64,000 nt of DNA. Source: Halomonas campaniensis. Its GTDB lineage: Bacteria > Pseudomonadota > Gammaproteobacteria > Pseudomonadales > Halomonadaceae. The notes below the pieces were generated by a model. It had not been told where the DNA came from. It did not search any database and saw only the letters and a program-made list of their open reading frames with translations. Below, in pieces: positions 8,622-16,603 of this stretch (its first letter is position 1; every line of letters begins with the position of its first letter). A program made the translations under genes and the position numbers. The DNA lies in assembly GCF_002211105.1 (NCBI RefSeq), contig NZ_JPUA01000032.1, positions 1-64,000 on the forward strand, given 5' to 3'.

Positions 8622-9278
8622 CTACGCCGGATTAATCAGCTCCTCCCCCTGCCCTTCAGCCGGTTTATTAACCGCGGTACTCACCGCCCAGTGCTCGACC
8701 AGATTGGCATTGATATGCCGCACCAAACTGCGAATGGTCTCCCGATCCGTGATGTCAGGTGCCAGCCAGTGCTTAAGGCTATCGTCATCCAGTATCAACG
8801 GCATTCGATCATGCACTTCGGCAGCACGGCCCCGCCCGGGCTCAGTGACGATGGCACAACCCATGCTGCCATCATCACGCTCAGCGAATAACCCAGCGAA
8901 GAACAGCGGCTCTCGATCCTTACGGCAAATGTAATGCGGCTGCTTTGGCTTCGAATCTTTAATCCACTCATACCAACCGTCTGCCGGTATCAAACAACGG
9001 TGCTTTGAAAAAGCAGATTTGAAATAGGCGTTGGTGGCCACCGTTTCCACCCGGGCATTAATCGGTTGGCTGCCCGTGCTCTTGGCCCAGCGCGGCCTGT
9101 ACCCCCACCACATCTCATCAATAATCGGCTGCTCGTTTTCTGAAGCCTGGTACATGACTGCGATCCAGGTACCAGGTGCCACGTTATAACGCGGACGCAA
9201 ATTGCTGTCAGGCACACTTGCACCGACCTGCGCGGCCAGTCGCTCTAACGGGGTGAATAACGCGAATCGTCCACACAT
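8622..9278 (-). CDS. yedK: SRAP-family abasic-site processing protein (YedK/HMCES-like)
   Basis: 218 residues, full length for the family. It starts MCGRFALF, so removal of Met exposes the catalytic Cys2, which in YedK/HMCES forms a DNA-protein crosslink with abasic sites in single-stranded DNA. Other conserved segments are present: RYNVAPG near residue 30, WWGYRPRW, INARVET (Asn and Glu of the active site), CLIPADGWYEW and EVHDRMP (catalytic His). It is divergent from the LexA-controlled DUF1654-umuDC operon and shares its 129-base upstream region, so SOS control is plausible. It lies inside the prophage and is best read as phage-borne DNA damage tolerance. Confidence 0.93.
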   Translation of the reverse strand: MCGRFALFTPLERLAAQVGASVPDSNLRPRYNVAPGTWIAVMYQASENEQPIIDEMWWGYRPRWAKSTGSQPINARVETVATNAYFKSAFSKHRCLIPADGWYEWIKDSKPKQPHYICRKDREPLFFAGLFAERDDGSMGCAIVTEPGRGRAAEVHDRMPLILDDDSLKHWLAPDITDRETIRSLVRHINANLVEHWAVSTAVNKPAEGQGEELINPA

Positions 9279-9372
9279 GCTTGAATCATAGTCGATGAAC
9301 GGCGCTTCGCAGCCGCCCTTTCATATCAGCGCTTGCAGTCAACGATGATCTTCGCTTATCGTCTCCCCTAAA

Positions 9373-9392
9373 TACTGTATATATCACCAGCA
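9373..9392. promoter_or_regulatory. LexA (SOS) box
   Basis: TACTGTATATATCACCAGCA contains the full CTG-N10-CAG core and the TATATA interior of the gammaproteobacterial LexA consensus. It lies 16 bases before the start of the DUF1654-like gene, which begins the umuDC operon, and 95 bases from the divergent SRAP gene. The position fits direct repression of the rightward promoter. Confidence 0.85.
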
Positions 9393-9407
9393 TTCTAGGA
9401 GGCGCTT

Positions 9408-9638
9408 ATGTCTAAATCATACGAGCAGCTAGTCAAGCGAGTGCAGAAACAGATCGGTAGTCCTAAAGCGCAATCTGAGCACTGCGTAGAACTGCAACGC
9501 CAGCCCGACGAAGCCCCGGAAGATTGGGCGCGCATGCTTGAAGACCTGGGAACCGTCGAGAACGTGACCATGATCCCACTGGATGACGCTGCAGAGCACA
9601 TCCGCTTGCGCTGGAACCCAGAGGAGTCGATGGCATGA
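9408..9638 (+). CDS. DUF1654-like small SOS-operon protein
   Basis: 76 residues. It starts at 9408 after a strong AGGAGG at 9397-9402. The protein has an SYEQLVKRVQKQIGSPKAQ opening and an acidic, tryptophan-containing C-terminal half ending in RLRWNPEE. This resembles the DUF1654 family seen in Pseudomonas genomes and phages. The biochemical role of that family is not known to me. It overlaps umuD by 4 bases and is the first gene after the LexA box, so it is co-induced with the translesion polymerase. A regulatory or DNA-polymerase accessory role is only a guess. Confidence 0.7.
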   Translation: MSKSYEQLVKRVQKQIGSPKAQSEHCVELQRQPDEAPEDWARMLEDLGTVENVTMIPLDDAAEHIRLRWNPEESMA

Positions 9639-10084
9639 GCATGCACTTATCCATCCTCGGGCGAGTCGATACCACCGCCCCACCGCTTAAGCTGCCCCTA
9701 GCCGCTGGCGAAGTGCGCACAGGCTTCCCATCGCCAGCGGATGATTACCTTGAAGCCGAGCTGGATCTAGTCGCCCATCTCATTCAGCACCCTAGCGCGA
9801 CGTACTACCTAAGGGCCAAAGGGACATCGATGACAGGCGCGGGGATCTATGACGGTGACCTACTGATTGTCGATCGCTCACTTGAGCCTAAGTCTGGCCA
9901 TATCGTCATAATGAGCGTTGACGGTGAGCTCACGTGCAAAAAACTGGGGTCGATCGGCAACCGCCCATACCTCTTTGCCGCAAACCCTGAGTTTCGACCA
10001 ATGCCATTAGAAGGCCGAGAGTGCCAATTGTGGGGCGTCGTCACACACAATATCCACTCGCTGGCCCCTGGGTTCGCCGTATGA
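9635..10084 (+). CDS. umuD: UmuD-like SOS autopeptidase
   Basis: 149 residues, S24 family, full length. Self-cleavage after RecA contact gives UmuD', the accessory subunit of DNA polymerase V. The catalytic serine is Ser65 (GTSMTG) and the lysine is Lys102 (TCKKLG), 37 residues apart as in E. coli UmuD. The expected cleavage site reads T29-G30 followed by FPSPADDY. E. coli has Cys-Gly, so threonine at the P1 position is unusual. The ATG at 9635 overlaps the preceding stop, and a second ATG at 9641 is possible. It overlaps umuC by 4 bases. Confidence 0.93.
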   Translation: MSMHLSILGRVDTTAPPLKLPLAAGEVRTGFPSPADDYLEAELDLVAHLIQHPSATYYLRAKGTSMTGAGIYDGDLLIVDRSLEPKSGHIVIMSVDGELTCKKLGSIGNRPYLFAANPEFRPMPLEGRECQLWGVVTHNIHSLAPGFAV

Positions 10085-11355
10085 TCGCCCTAGTCGACTG
10101 TAATAATTTCTACGTCAGTTGCGAACGCGTATTCAATCCCAAGCTGGAAGGCAAGCCCGTTGGTGTGATGTCGAACAATGATGGTTGCGTGGTCGCCCGA
10201 TCAACCGAGATCAAAGCACTGGGTGTCGCGATGGGCATGCCCGCACACCAGATCGACCCGCACATTCGCCGCCAGTGCATTCTGCTGAGCTCTAACTACG
10301 CCCTATACGGAGACATGAGCCGCCGCGTTACTGACGTTCTCAGCCAGCACACACCTCACGTTGACGTTTACTCAATCGATGAATCCTTCCTATCGTTTGA
10401 AGGTTTCGAGCCGGAAACGCTTGCGGAGCGGTGCCAGACAATGCGCCACCAGGTGCGCCGTGATACCGGCATTCCGGTTAGCGTTGGGCTGAGCACATCC
10501 AAAACGCTGGCGAAGATCGCTAACCATCGGGCGAAGAAAGAGCCGCACTTTAACGGCGTGGCCATCATGCATCCAGATAGTGAAGACACTCGTGCTTTCC
10601 TTGAGCATCTACCTGTTACTGAGATATGGGGCGTAGCTGGGCGTAGCGCTGTGAGATTGCACACGCTGGGCATTGAGAACGCGTGGCAGCTGCGCGAAGC
10701 CAGTCCAAAGCATTTACGTAAGCATTTTTCGGTGGTGATGGAGCGGATCGTCTGGGAACTGCGCGGCGTCGACTGTATCCATCTGGACGACATGACTCAG
10801 CCTAAAAAGCAGATCATGGTCAGCCGCAGCTTTGGGCGCCTAACTAGCAATAAGGCAGATCTGCATGAGGCGGTTCGCGTGCATTCCTCCCGTGCAGGCG
10901 AGAAGCTACGCAAGCAGTCAGGCTTAGCCCAGGCCATCATGGTGTTTGTGCGCACGAATAGATTCCGAGATGATCTGCCGAGCTACAGTAAAAGCCTGGT
11001 AATACCGTTGCCCCACCCCACTGACGACAGCCGTGAGTTGGTACGTGCTGCAATAGCCGGACTGGAAAGGATATTCAAGGAAGGTATCTGGTATCAGAAG
11101 TGTGGCGTGATGCTGATGGATCTGTGCGACCACGATAATGAACAGCTCGGGTTACTGGCTGAGCCGGTGAGTGATGAGCAGCGGGAAAGGAATGAGAAAT
11201 TAATGGCGACGCTGGACAAGCTCAATAGAGAGCATGGCAAAAATACGGTGAGGCTGGGGATGCCGAGAAAGATCAATGCGTGGGAGCTTCGGTGCGAACA
11301 TAGAACACCACGCTACACTACGAAATGGGATGAGCTAGCAGTCGCTAAATCATAG
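10081..11355 (+). CDS. umuC: UmuC-like Y-family translesion DNA polymerase
   Basis: 424 residues, full length. It is the catalytic subunit of DNA polymerase V. The palm metal ligands are Asp6 (ALVDCNNFYVSCE) and Asp100-Glu101 (YSIDESFL). The fingers segment SNNDGCVVARS and the helix-hairpin-helix region around EIWGVAGRSAVRL are present, as is the UmuC C-terminal domain (IMVSRSFGRLT onwards). ATG at 10081 overlaps the umuD stop in ATGA, so the two are translationally coupled. It sits at the attL end of the prophage, reading toward the late genes and ending 229 bases from the last convergent tail gene. Confidence 0.95.
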   Translation: MIALVDCNNFYVSCERVFNPKLEGKPVGVMSNNDGCVVARSTEIKALGVAMGMPAHQIDPHIRRQCILLSSNYALYGDMSRRVTDVLSQHTPHVDVYSIDESFLSFEGFEPETLAERCQTMRHQVRRDTGIPVSVGLSTSKTLAKIANHRAKKEPHFNGVAIMHPDSEDTRAFLEHLPVTEIWGVAGRSAVRLHTLGIENAWQLREASPKHLRKHFSVVMERIVWELRGVDCIHLDDMTQPKKQIMVSRSFGRLTSNKADLHEAVRVHSSRAGEKLRKQSGLAQAIMVFVRTNRFRDDLPSYSKSLVIPLPHPTDDSRELVRAAIAGLERIFKEGIWYQKCGVMLMDLCDHDNEQLGLLAEPVSDEQRERNEKLMATLDKLNREHGKNTVRLGMPRKINAWELRCEHRTPRYTTKWDELAVAKS

Positions 11356-11489
11356 AGTATGCCATCCCTGGCAATAAACTGAGTCCCTTCTACATACACA
11401 AAACATCCGTGTCGTGACGCGTCCGACATGCTAAAAGCGGCGTTCCTGGCGTCACAACCCCCAGTATAGACACGATTTAAGCCCCTGTA

Positions 11490-11529
11490 TGTAAGAGATC
11501 AACGACAGTTCTGTAAGAGATCTCTTACA
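11490..11529. repeat. 18-bp perfect palindrome with an extra half-site
   Basis: TGTAAGAGATCTCTTACA at 11512-11529 is a perfect palindrome. A direct copy of its left half, TGTAAGAGATC, lies at 11490-11500, exactly 22 bases (two helical turns) upstream. The stretch is the gene-free space between the convergent umuC and tail genes (11356-11583). It could be an operator or a protein-bound boundary; no gene starts nearby. Confidence 0.5.
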
Positions 11530-11537
11530 ACAGGCAC

Positions 11538-11558
11538 AAAAAAACCGCTCAATGGCGG
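11538..11558 (-). terminator. Rho-independent terminator at the end of the late operon
   Basis: Reading on the minus strand, a hairpin CCGCC-ATTG-AGCGG is followed by seven T, then GTGCC. It lies 26 bases beyond the stop of the last tail gene at 11584, and so ends the late transcript before it reaches umuC. Confidence 0.7.
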
Positions 11559-11583
11559 CGGGGTTTGGTGCGCGGGCGGGGGC

Positions 11584-12006
11584 TTACCAGCTAATCAGCT
11601 CAATCTCTTCCACTGCCTCAGCCGCCCGCACGGCTTTAACCAACCGCTGCCGCTTCCCGGTGAGCTGCTGAGCCTGGGTAAACACATCGGCATTCTCAAG
11701 CACCGCTAGGCTCAGATCGCGCAACGTTTCGGTGCCGTCTTCGCCGTTACGACCCAGCAGGATATTGTCTAGCACCGGCGTTGCCGGGGCGCCGCCCTGG
11801 TGGTTATCGTGCCACGCCAGGTAAGCGCGGGCTTCACTCTCCTGAGCCAGCCAGGTCGCTTGCTCGATTTCCGGATACTCTTTGACTAGCGGCGTTATCG
11901 TGGCAACATACGCGGCGTTGATCTCCTGAATTTTCCGCGCTTTAACATCGTTGAGAATTTCAGCTGCCGTGGGTTTTAGCTCCCAAAACTGCGCTGCTTC
12001 GCTCAT
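11584..12006 (-). CDS. Tail-fibre assembly-like protein
   Basis: 140 residues. It is the last gene of the late operon, directly downstream of the tail fibre gene and its neighbour, where phages usually encode fibre assembly chaperones. The N-terminal WELKPTAAEILNDVKARKIQEINAAY and an alanine-rich C-terminal helix (residues 100-135) resemble DUF4376-type proteins found there. The start overlaps the previous stop (12003-12006). I infer the function from position and composition rather than from a catalytic motif. Confidence 0.6.
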   Translation of the reverse strand: MSEAAQFWELKPTAAEILNDVKARKIQEINAAYVATITPLVKEYPEIEQATWLAQESEARAYLAWHDNHQGGAPATPVLDNILLGRNGEDGTETLRDLSLAVLENADVFTQAQQLTGKRQRLVKAVRAAEAVEEIELISW

Positions 12007-12428
12007 TCCACCACCTCGTCTATCGGCTGTTCCTCGCCCGCTTCGGGCTCTTCCGGCTCTTCAACCACCGGCACGGTCACCGTCCAGCCGTCATCGCGCT
12101 TTTCATAGCTCGCGTTATCGGGGGCGGCGGTGGCCACGATGTAGCATTGCTCATTGTCAAAAGTGGCGGCGTCGATCCATTGGCCGGTACCAAACCAGTC
12201 ATGGCTCCCGTTGACCGGCGTGCACTCATACAGCAAGCCTCGCTGGCCCAGCGTGACATGCAGCTCGCCCTCGATGCGCTCGACGTTATGAATGCCCGCC
12301 GCTGCGGTGTCAGCGTTGCCTTTGAACGTTGCATCAGCCGGAAAAACCGACAGGTCGATACCGTTAATCACCTCCCCGCTTATCGTGTAATCGTGGTGCG
12401 CGGGTTGGTCTACTATCAGCAGTTTCAT
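12003..12428 (-). CDS. Tail-fibre-associated phage protein, function unknown
   Basis: 141 residues. It opens with MKLLIVDQPAHHDYTISGEVI and ends in a very acidic, proline-rich tail (EEPEEPEAGEEQPIDEVVE). The body looks beta-rich. It lies 9 bases after the tail fibre gene and overlaps the next gene by 4 bases, so it is translated with them. It could be a fibre chaperone or a small accessory tip protein. I do not recognise the family. Confidence 0.55.
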   Translation of the reverse strand: MKLLIVDQPAHHDYTISGEVINGIDLSVFPADATFKGNADTAAAGIHNVERIEGELHVTLGQRGLLYECTPVNGSHDWFGTGQWIDAATFDNEQCYIVATAAPDNASYEKRDDGWTVTVPVVEEPEEPEAGEEQPIDEVVE

Positions 12429-12437
12429 GATGGCCTC

Positions 12438-14426
12438 CTATTTCCAGCGCGTCTCAATACTGACGCGAACATTCGAGAGGGAAGCGCTAAGGTCAAAGCC
12501 ACGCCCCTCCTGCCTTACAAGCGTAAAAGAAACGCTGCTGGTACCACTGCCCCCATTGTCAAAAACGTTTGATATATCAAGCGGCTGACACAAGGTGTAA
12601 TAAGTTGTTTGGACGGGGAGGCTGACAGACGCCACTATTGGAGCAGAAGCCAATCTGGGATAAGGAAGCGTCGCTGAGCACTCCATCACGATATTGTTAC
12701 TCGCTGTGAATGTCAGTGGATTTAAGACAAGAACAAGCCGACCATCTGGGTAGAGATAATATCGGCCATTGCTGTTTGAGCCGGTGATCACGTCAACGCC
12801 CAGAGCAGCGCGCACCTGCGCAGGCGTTGAGGGGCGCATAAAATCAGTGCCGTCGGCTTCCCTCGCCGTGTAAATAACAGCGATATTGCTGTTTGTGGGC
12901 GTGTACGTTGAGCGGAAAAGCCTGGCTCTAATATCGCCAGAAGAATCCCGACCAGCAATCGAATTGGCATCGTCGTTAACGCTGCGAGACTGGCCGTTAA
13001 GCTGCGAAGCATTGACGTTAGTTAAGCCGCTACCGTTGCCATAAAACCCGCTTTGGGAGTGAAGATCCCCGTAAAAGTAGTGCTTCCCTGCCGAACTTGT
13101 GTAGTGCGTATAGCTAGTGTTTCGGTTACCAATTACAACAGACCCCGCCGAACGGGTTATCTGGAGCCCATCAGTCACCCCTCGAAGCGTGACGCCATTA
13201 AGTATGTCTAACCCATCCGCAGTTAACACACCGTCGAACTCAACGCCGCCTGCGGTGACGGTTATATCTAGGTTTTCAGTTGTCCAAAGTTCAGCGGGCG
13301 GTGACCAAACGCCGCCATGATTGCCACCAATCCATGCTCGGTTAGCCGTGTTTTGCCGAATAAACAAGTATTTATTGTAGTCGTCACTACTATAACTAGA
13401 CCAAAAATAATGGCCGTTACTGCCATCAGGGGCGTTTGCAGCGCTCAAGCCGTAGTAAAAACCCGAAGCCCTACCCAGGTTCGTATCGTCTCGAATAGTG
13501 GGAGAGCGCCCACCCGCTTGTAGGGCAAACACCGAGGCTGCCACATCGGTGCCGCTAGGGCCCACTAAATCCATATTAGTGACTGCTTTTCGCCCGGTAA
13601 CGTCAGCATTTCGAACACTTACGTTGCGCAGTTCTGCGCCGCCCATATCGAGCTGGCCAGCGTTATGGTTCCACCAAACTCGAAGCTGCCCTTCACCGTA
13701 CGTTGCGGTGCTATAGCTGCCGATGTACATATACCCGCTGTTATGCGTCAGCCGGGCTTTTAGATCGTTGCTCCCTAGATCGGCACCGGTGCGGGGTACG
13801 TAGCCCTCAAGCTTTTCATCAATATCAACATTCGCATCTTGCGCGGCTTGCGTAGCTATTCCCGCTTGCTCAGTCGCTATCGCTGCCGATGATTCAGCCA
13901 AGCCCGCCTGCTCGCCAGCCGTTTGCGCGGCCTGCTGCGATTGCGTTTTCGCCGTGTTCACGGCGTCCAGGTCTTGATATAGATCTTGCGCGGCCTGCCT
14001 TGATTGCTCGGCCTGCCCCGCTGACTCGCCCGCCGCCTGGGCAGAGTCGGCGGCAGCTTGCTTGTCATCCGCCACCAGCTGGCGGTCATCGGCCACCTGC
14101 TGGGCGTGGTCGCTCACCTGCCCGGCGGTGGTGTCGATGGCTTGCTTTTGCTGATCAATGTGGATTTTAGTCTGATCAATTGACGTTTTAGCCTGCGTCA
14201 CCGCCAACCTATCATCCGCCACTAGGCCCGCTTTCTGGGTAATATCGATGCGGGTATCTTCAACGTACTGAAATTCAATATTCAGCTCGTCACACATCGC
14301 CGCTAGCTGCACTGAAAAGTTATAGCGGTATTCGTTTAAAGCGTTTTGCTTGAATATCATTTCCTCTTGGTCTTCATATTCATAATCCCATTGGCGGGGA
14401 TCTACTACTGTCGGCGCGGTGACCAT
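12438..14426 (-). CDS. Tail fibre / receptor-binding protein
   Basis: 662 residues. A short head (VVDPRQWDYEYEDQEEMIFKQN) is followed by a long alanine- and glutamine-rich coiled coil at about residues 65-205 with many QAG, AAD and TAG heptads, and then a glycine-rich beta-structured receptor-binding half rich in Tyr, Ser and Asn (for instance NGRYYLYPDGRLVL). This is the layout of trimeric siphophage side or tip fibres. It is 3 bases from the upstream tail-tip gene. Host-range determinants would lie in the C-terminal 450 residues. Confidence 0.8.
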   Translation of the reverse strand: MVTAPTVVDPRQWDYEYEDQEEMIFKQNALNEYRYNFSVQLAAMCDELNIEFQYVEDTRIDITQKAGLVADDRLAVTQAKTSIDQTKIHIDQQKQAIDTTAGQVSDHAQQVADDRQLVADDKQAAADSAQAAGESAGQAEQSRQAAQDLYQDLDAVNTAKTQSQQAAQTAGEQAGLAESSAAIATEQAGIATQAAQDANVDIDEKLEGYVPRTGADLGSNDLKARLTHNSGYMYIGSYSTATYGEGQLRVWWNHNAGQLDMGGAELRNVSVRNADVTGRKAVTNMDLVGPSGTDVAASVFALQAGGRSPTIRDDTNLGRASGFYYGLSAANAPDGSNGHYFWSSYSSDDYNKYLFIRQNTANRAWIGGNHGGVWSPPAELWTTENLDITVTAGGVEFDGVLTADGLDILNGVTLRGVTDGLQITRSAGSVVIGNRNTSYTHYTSSAGKHYFYGDLHSQSGFYGNGSGLTNVNASQLNGQSRSVNDDANSIAGRDSSGDIRARLFRSTYTPTNSNIAVIYTAREADGTDFMRPSTPAQVRAALGVDVITGSNSNGRYYLYPDGRLVLVLNPLTFTASNNIVMECSATLPYPRLASAPIVASVSLPVQTTYYTLCQPLDISNVFDNGGSGTSSVSFTLVRQEGRGFDLSASLSNVRVSIETRWK

Positions 14427-14429
14427 GCT

Positions 14430-15251
14430 TTAAACCTCCACATAAGTAAGCGGTAATTTTCTATTTCTGGCTCTATCGTGCGTATAGCCGTAGCCGTCTT
14501 GACGCATAGCCGCAAAAGAGTGGATCGCCTCAATAACACCGCCCTTTTCGGGATAAACACTAATATAAACTTCGGTAGTGTCGTCGGTTTTATTCATTTC
14601 TTTTACAAAGTTTTCAAACTCATCATCTTCCAAATGATCAAACGAGAACGTCACTTCCCGCCAACTACCTTTACCAATCGCAATCAGCGAACCGCCTTCG
14701 GTGCGCTCTTTACGCGTAGCCGTTTTGTTCTGCACGTTAACGCCAAAACTGATATTCATATCCTTGGGCGGTGACCATGGCGCGCCCGCAAAAACACGCC
14801 CTATCTCTAAATAGCTTTTATCGTTAGTCGGGTCTTTAAGTGTAATGCGGTAAGCATTGGCAATTGTGGGATCAAACCTCGCTTCAAAACCAACAGTTGA
14901 TAACCCGCTTAAATCGTGCCCGCCCCATGGGTCAATACCCACTCTAAAACGGCCTAATGGTATTAACTCTGCAACACCTTTAAAGCCTGTTTCCGCAACC
15001 GCATCGCCGTTCAATAAAAGCTCAACGTTAATCGTGCCCGCCGGGCTTAAGTTGTGCCCATATATAACCACCTTCGTCATATATAAGGCACTTCCTAAAT
15101 CAGCGGTTAACGTTTCATTTTCTATACCCAGCGTTCTAAACAAGTAGCTGCCGCCACTTACTTGGGTATATTCGGGGGGTGACTGTTGGCTACTTGCTGT
15201 TAATGTGGCGGCATCGTGTTTATTATCAAACAATATTTCTATTGGATTCAT
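14430..15251 (-). CDS. Tail tip / baseplate structural protein
   Basis: 273 residues from the ATG at 15251, chosen because it overlaps the stop of the upstream gene in ATGA; a TTG six bases earlier is less likely. The protein is beta-rich and carries a jelly-roll-like stretch with ITLKDPTNDKSYLEIGRVFAG. It sits between the hub-like gene and the fibre in the tail tip cluster. Position supports a baseplate or distal tail role. No catalytic motif is visible. Confidence 0.65.
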   Translation of the reverse strand: MNPIEILFDNKHDAATLTASSQQSPPEYTQVSGGSYLFRTLGIENETLTADLGSALYMTKVVIYGHNLSPAGTINVELLLNGDAVAETGFKGVAELIPLGRFRVGIDPWGGHDLSGLSTVGFEARFDPTIANAYRITLKDPTNDKSYLEIGRVFAGAPWSPPKDMNISFGVNVQNKTATRKERTEGGSLIAIGKGSWREVTFSFDHLEDDEFENFVKEMNKTDDTTEVYISVYPEKGGVIEAIHSFAAMRQDGYGYTHDRARNRKLPLTYVEV

Positions 15252-16603
15252 ACCCAAAGCCCTAAACTGGTCACCGCTTTAGTCGGCGAACGGCTGACAT
15301 TAATTAATCGCCCAAGCTTCCCTTGTAGACGGCCATGATCCACCGCCGCCACCTGCCCGGCGAATACCGGCGGGAACCGCGCTTCAATGCTCCATGTGTT
15401 GCGCTGCACGCTGCGCAGAGACAAGAGCCGGTTGCGTTCGGTTATGGCATCCGCTTCGTCTTGAATGATGCTATCCCGCGTTATGCGCTCGGCCATGGGG
15501 TAGTCGCTAACGTCCTGGCTGGCGTAACTTTCCCGCCATTCAGTGCGTAGCCGCGTGGCCTCAGCGGGGGAGTCCTCATCCAGCGAAGCAGCCACGTTTG
15601 AGAGTGGCGAGTAGTTGCGGCCCCAACGCAGCGTTAAGCTGCGCCAAGGCTGCTCGGTGTCAGATAGAACCAACTTGCCGTAGAAAATATCGTCACGAAC
15701 GATGGTCACATCAGCAGTAGTGGGCGCTTTATGCTGCCGCATCACTAACTCATTGAGTTCGTTTAGATACCAGTACGCACCAAGCCCCTCTTTTACCGCG
15801 TTGAGAATCTGCCGCCCGGTTACCTCGCCGGTGTAGAAAAGCCCGACCCGGTACGGCGGCAGGTCAATGTCTCCGATGGTGATGCCGTAGTGCGCAGCCA
15901 CCCATTCAACAATCTTTTGCGGTGTGTTGTGGGGCTCTTCAATGTCGCCGGTTATATCGCCGTACTGCGCGTTGAGTGTGACCGTGCCCGCTGCGGTGTC
16001 GGTGCTATGCGTGAGCATGGCACCGTTCGCTTTTGCGGCGATGCTGGTCACTGGCAAATACGAACCGCGATACGTGAGCGTTTGGGTGTCGATGCGGGTC
16101 AACGGCGCGTTGTAAACGCTACCCAGTGCCAACGGCACCGGGCCTGCGTCGTTGGGTAGTTGCCCGGTATCGATCACCTCATCTAATACGCTGCTCTCAT
16201 CATCCATCCGCAGTGTCAGCGCGCCCCGGCGCGCTTCCTGCGGGCCGCCGTTACGGCCTTGGGCCAGCAACCTAAAATCATCGCGCGCCCAATCCGGCGC
16301 ACCCAAGTAAAGTTTAATGGGGTGGCCATGCCACTTAAACGAATGCCAATCCGCCGCCAGCTGATCACCCGTTAACGTGATCTCGCCAAACGTGGTATTG
16401 CCATCCGTTCGCGTCGTTATATCCACCGCTTTTTTAATGCAAGCAATGTAGGGGCGGTTGGGGTCGGCGTCGCTGGGTAGCGACATAAACGGCCCTGTCG
16501 CTACGTACTCAACGCCGCCCGCATGATGCAGCTCAGCAAGCAGCAAACGGTCTACGTTGGTCTTAGCGAGCCACGCCAGGTATTGGCCGTCGCTTATGCT
16601 CAT
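15248..16603 (-). CDS. Tail hub / tip attachment protein
   Basis: 451 residues. It directly follows the tape measure gene (overlap 16600-16603) and precedes the other tip genes, the position of distal-tail or hub proteins in HK97-like siphophages. Sequence features include a hydrolase-like insertion segment WVAAHYGI and the repeated beta-strands expected for a hub. No membrane segments. The assignment rests on gene order and size. Confidence 0.65.
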   Translation of the reverse strand: MSISDGQYLAWLAKTNVDRLLLAELHHAGGVEYVATGPFMSLPSDADPNRPYIACIKKAVDITTRTDGNTTFGEITLTGDQLAADWHSFKWHGHPIKLYLGAPDWARDDFRLLAQGRNGGPQEARRGALTLRMDDESSVLDEVIDTGQLPNDAGPVPLALGSVYNAPLTRIDTQTLTYRGSYLPVTSIAAKANGAMLTHSTDTAAGTVTLNAQYGDITGDIEEPHNTPQKIVEWVAAHYGITIGDIDLPPYRVGLFYTGEVTGRQILNAVKEGLGAYWYLNELNELVMRQHKAPTTADVTIVRDDIFYGKLVLSDTEQPWRSLTLRWGRNYSPLSNVAASLDEDSPAEATRLRTEWRESYASQDVSDYPMAERITRDSIIQDEADAITERNRLLSLRSVQRNTWSIEARFPPVFAGQVAAVDHGRLQGKLGRLINVSRSPTKAVTSLGLWV

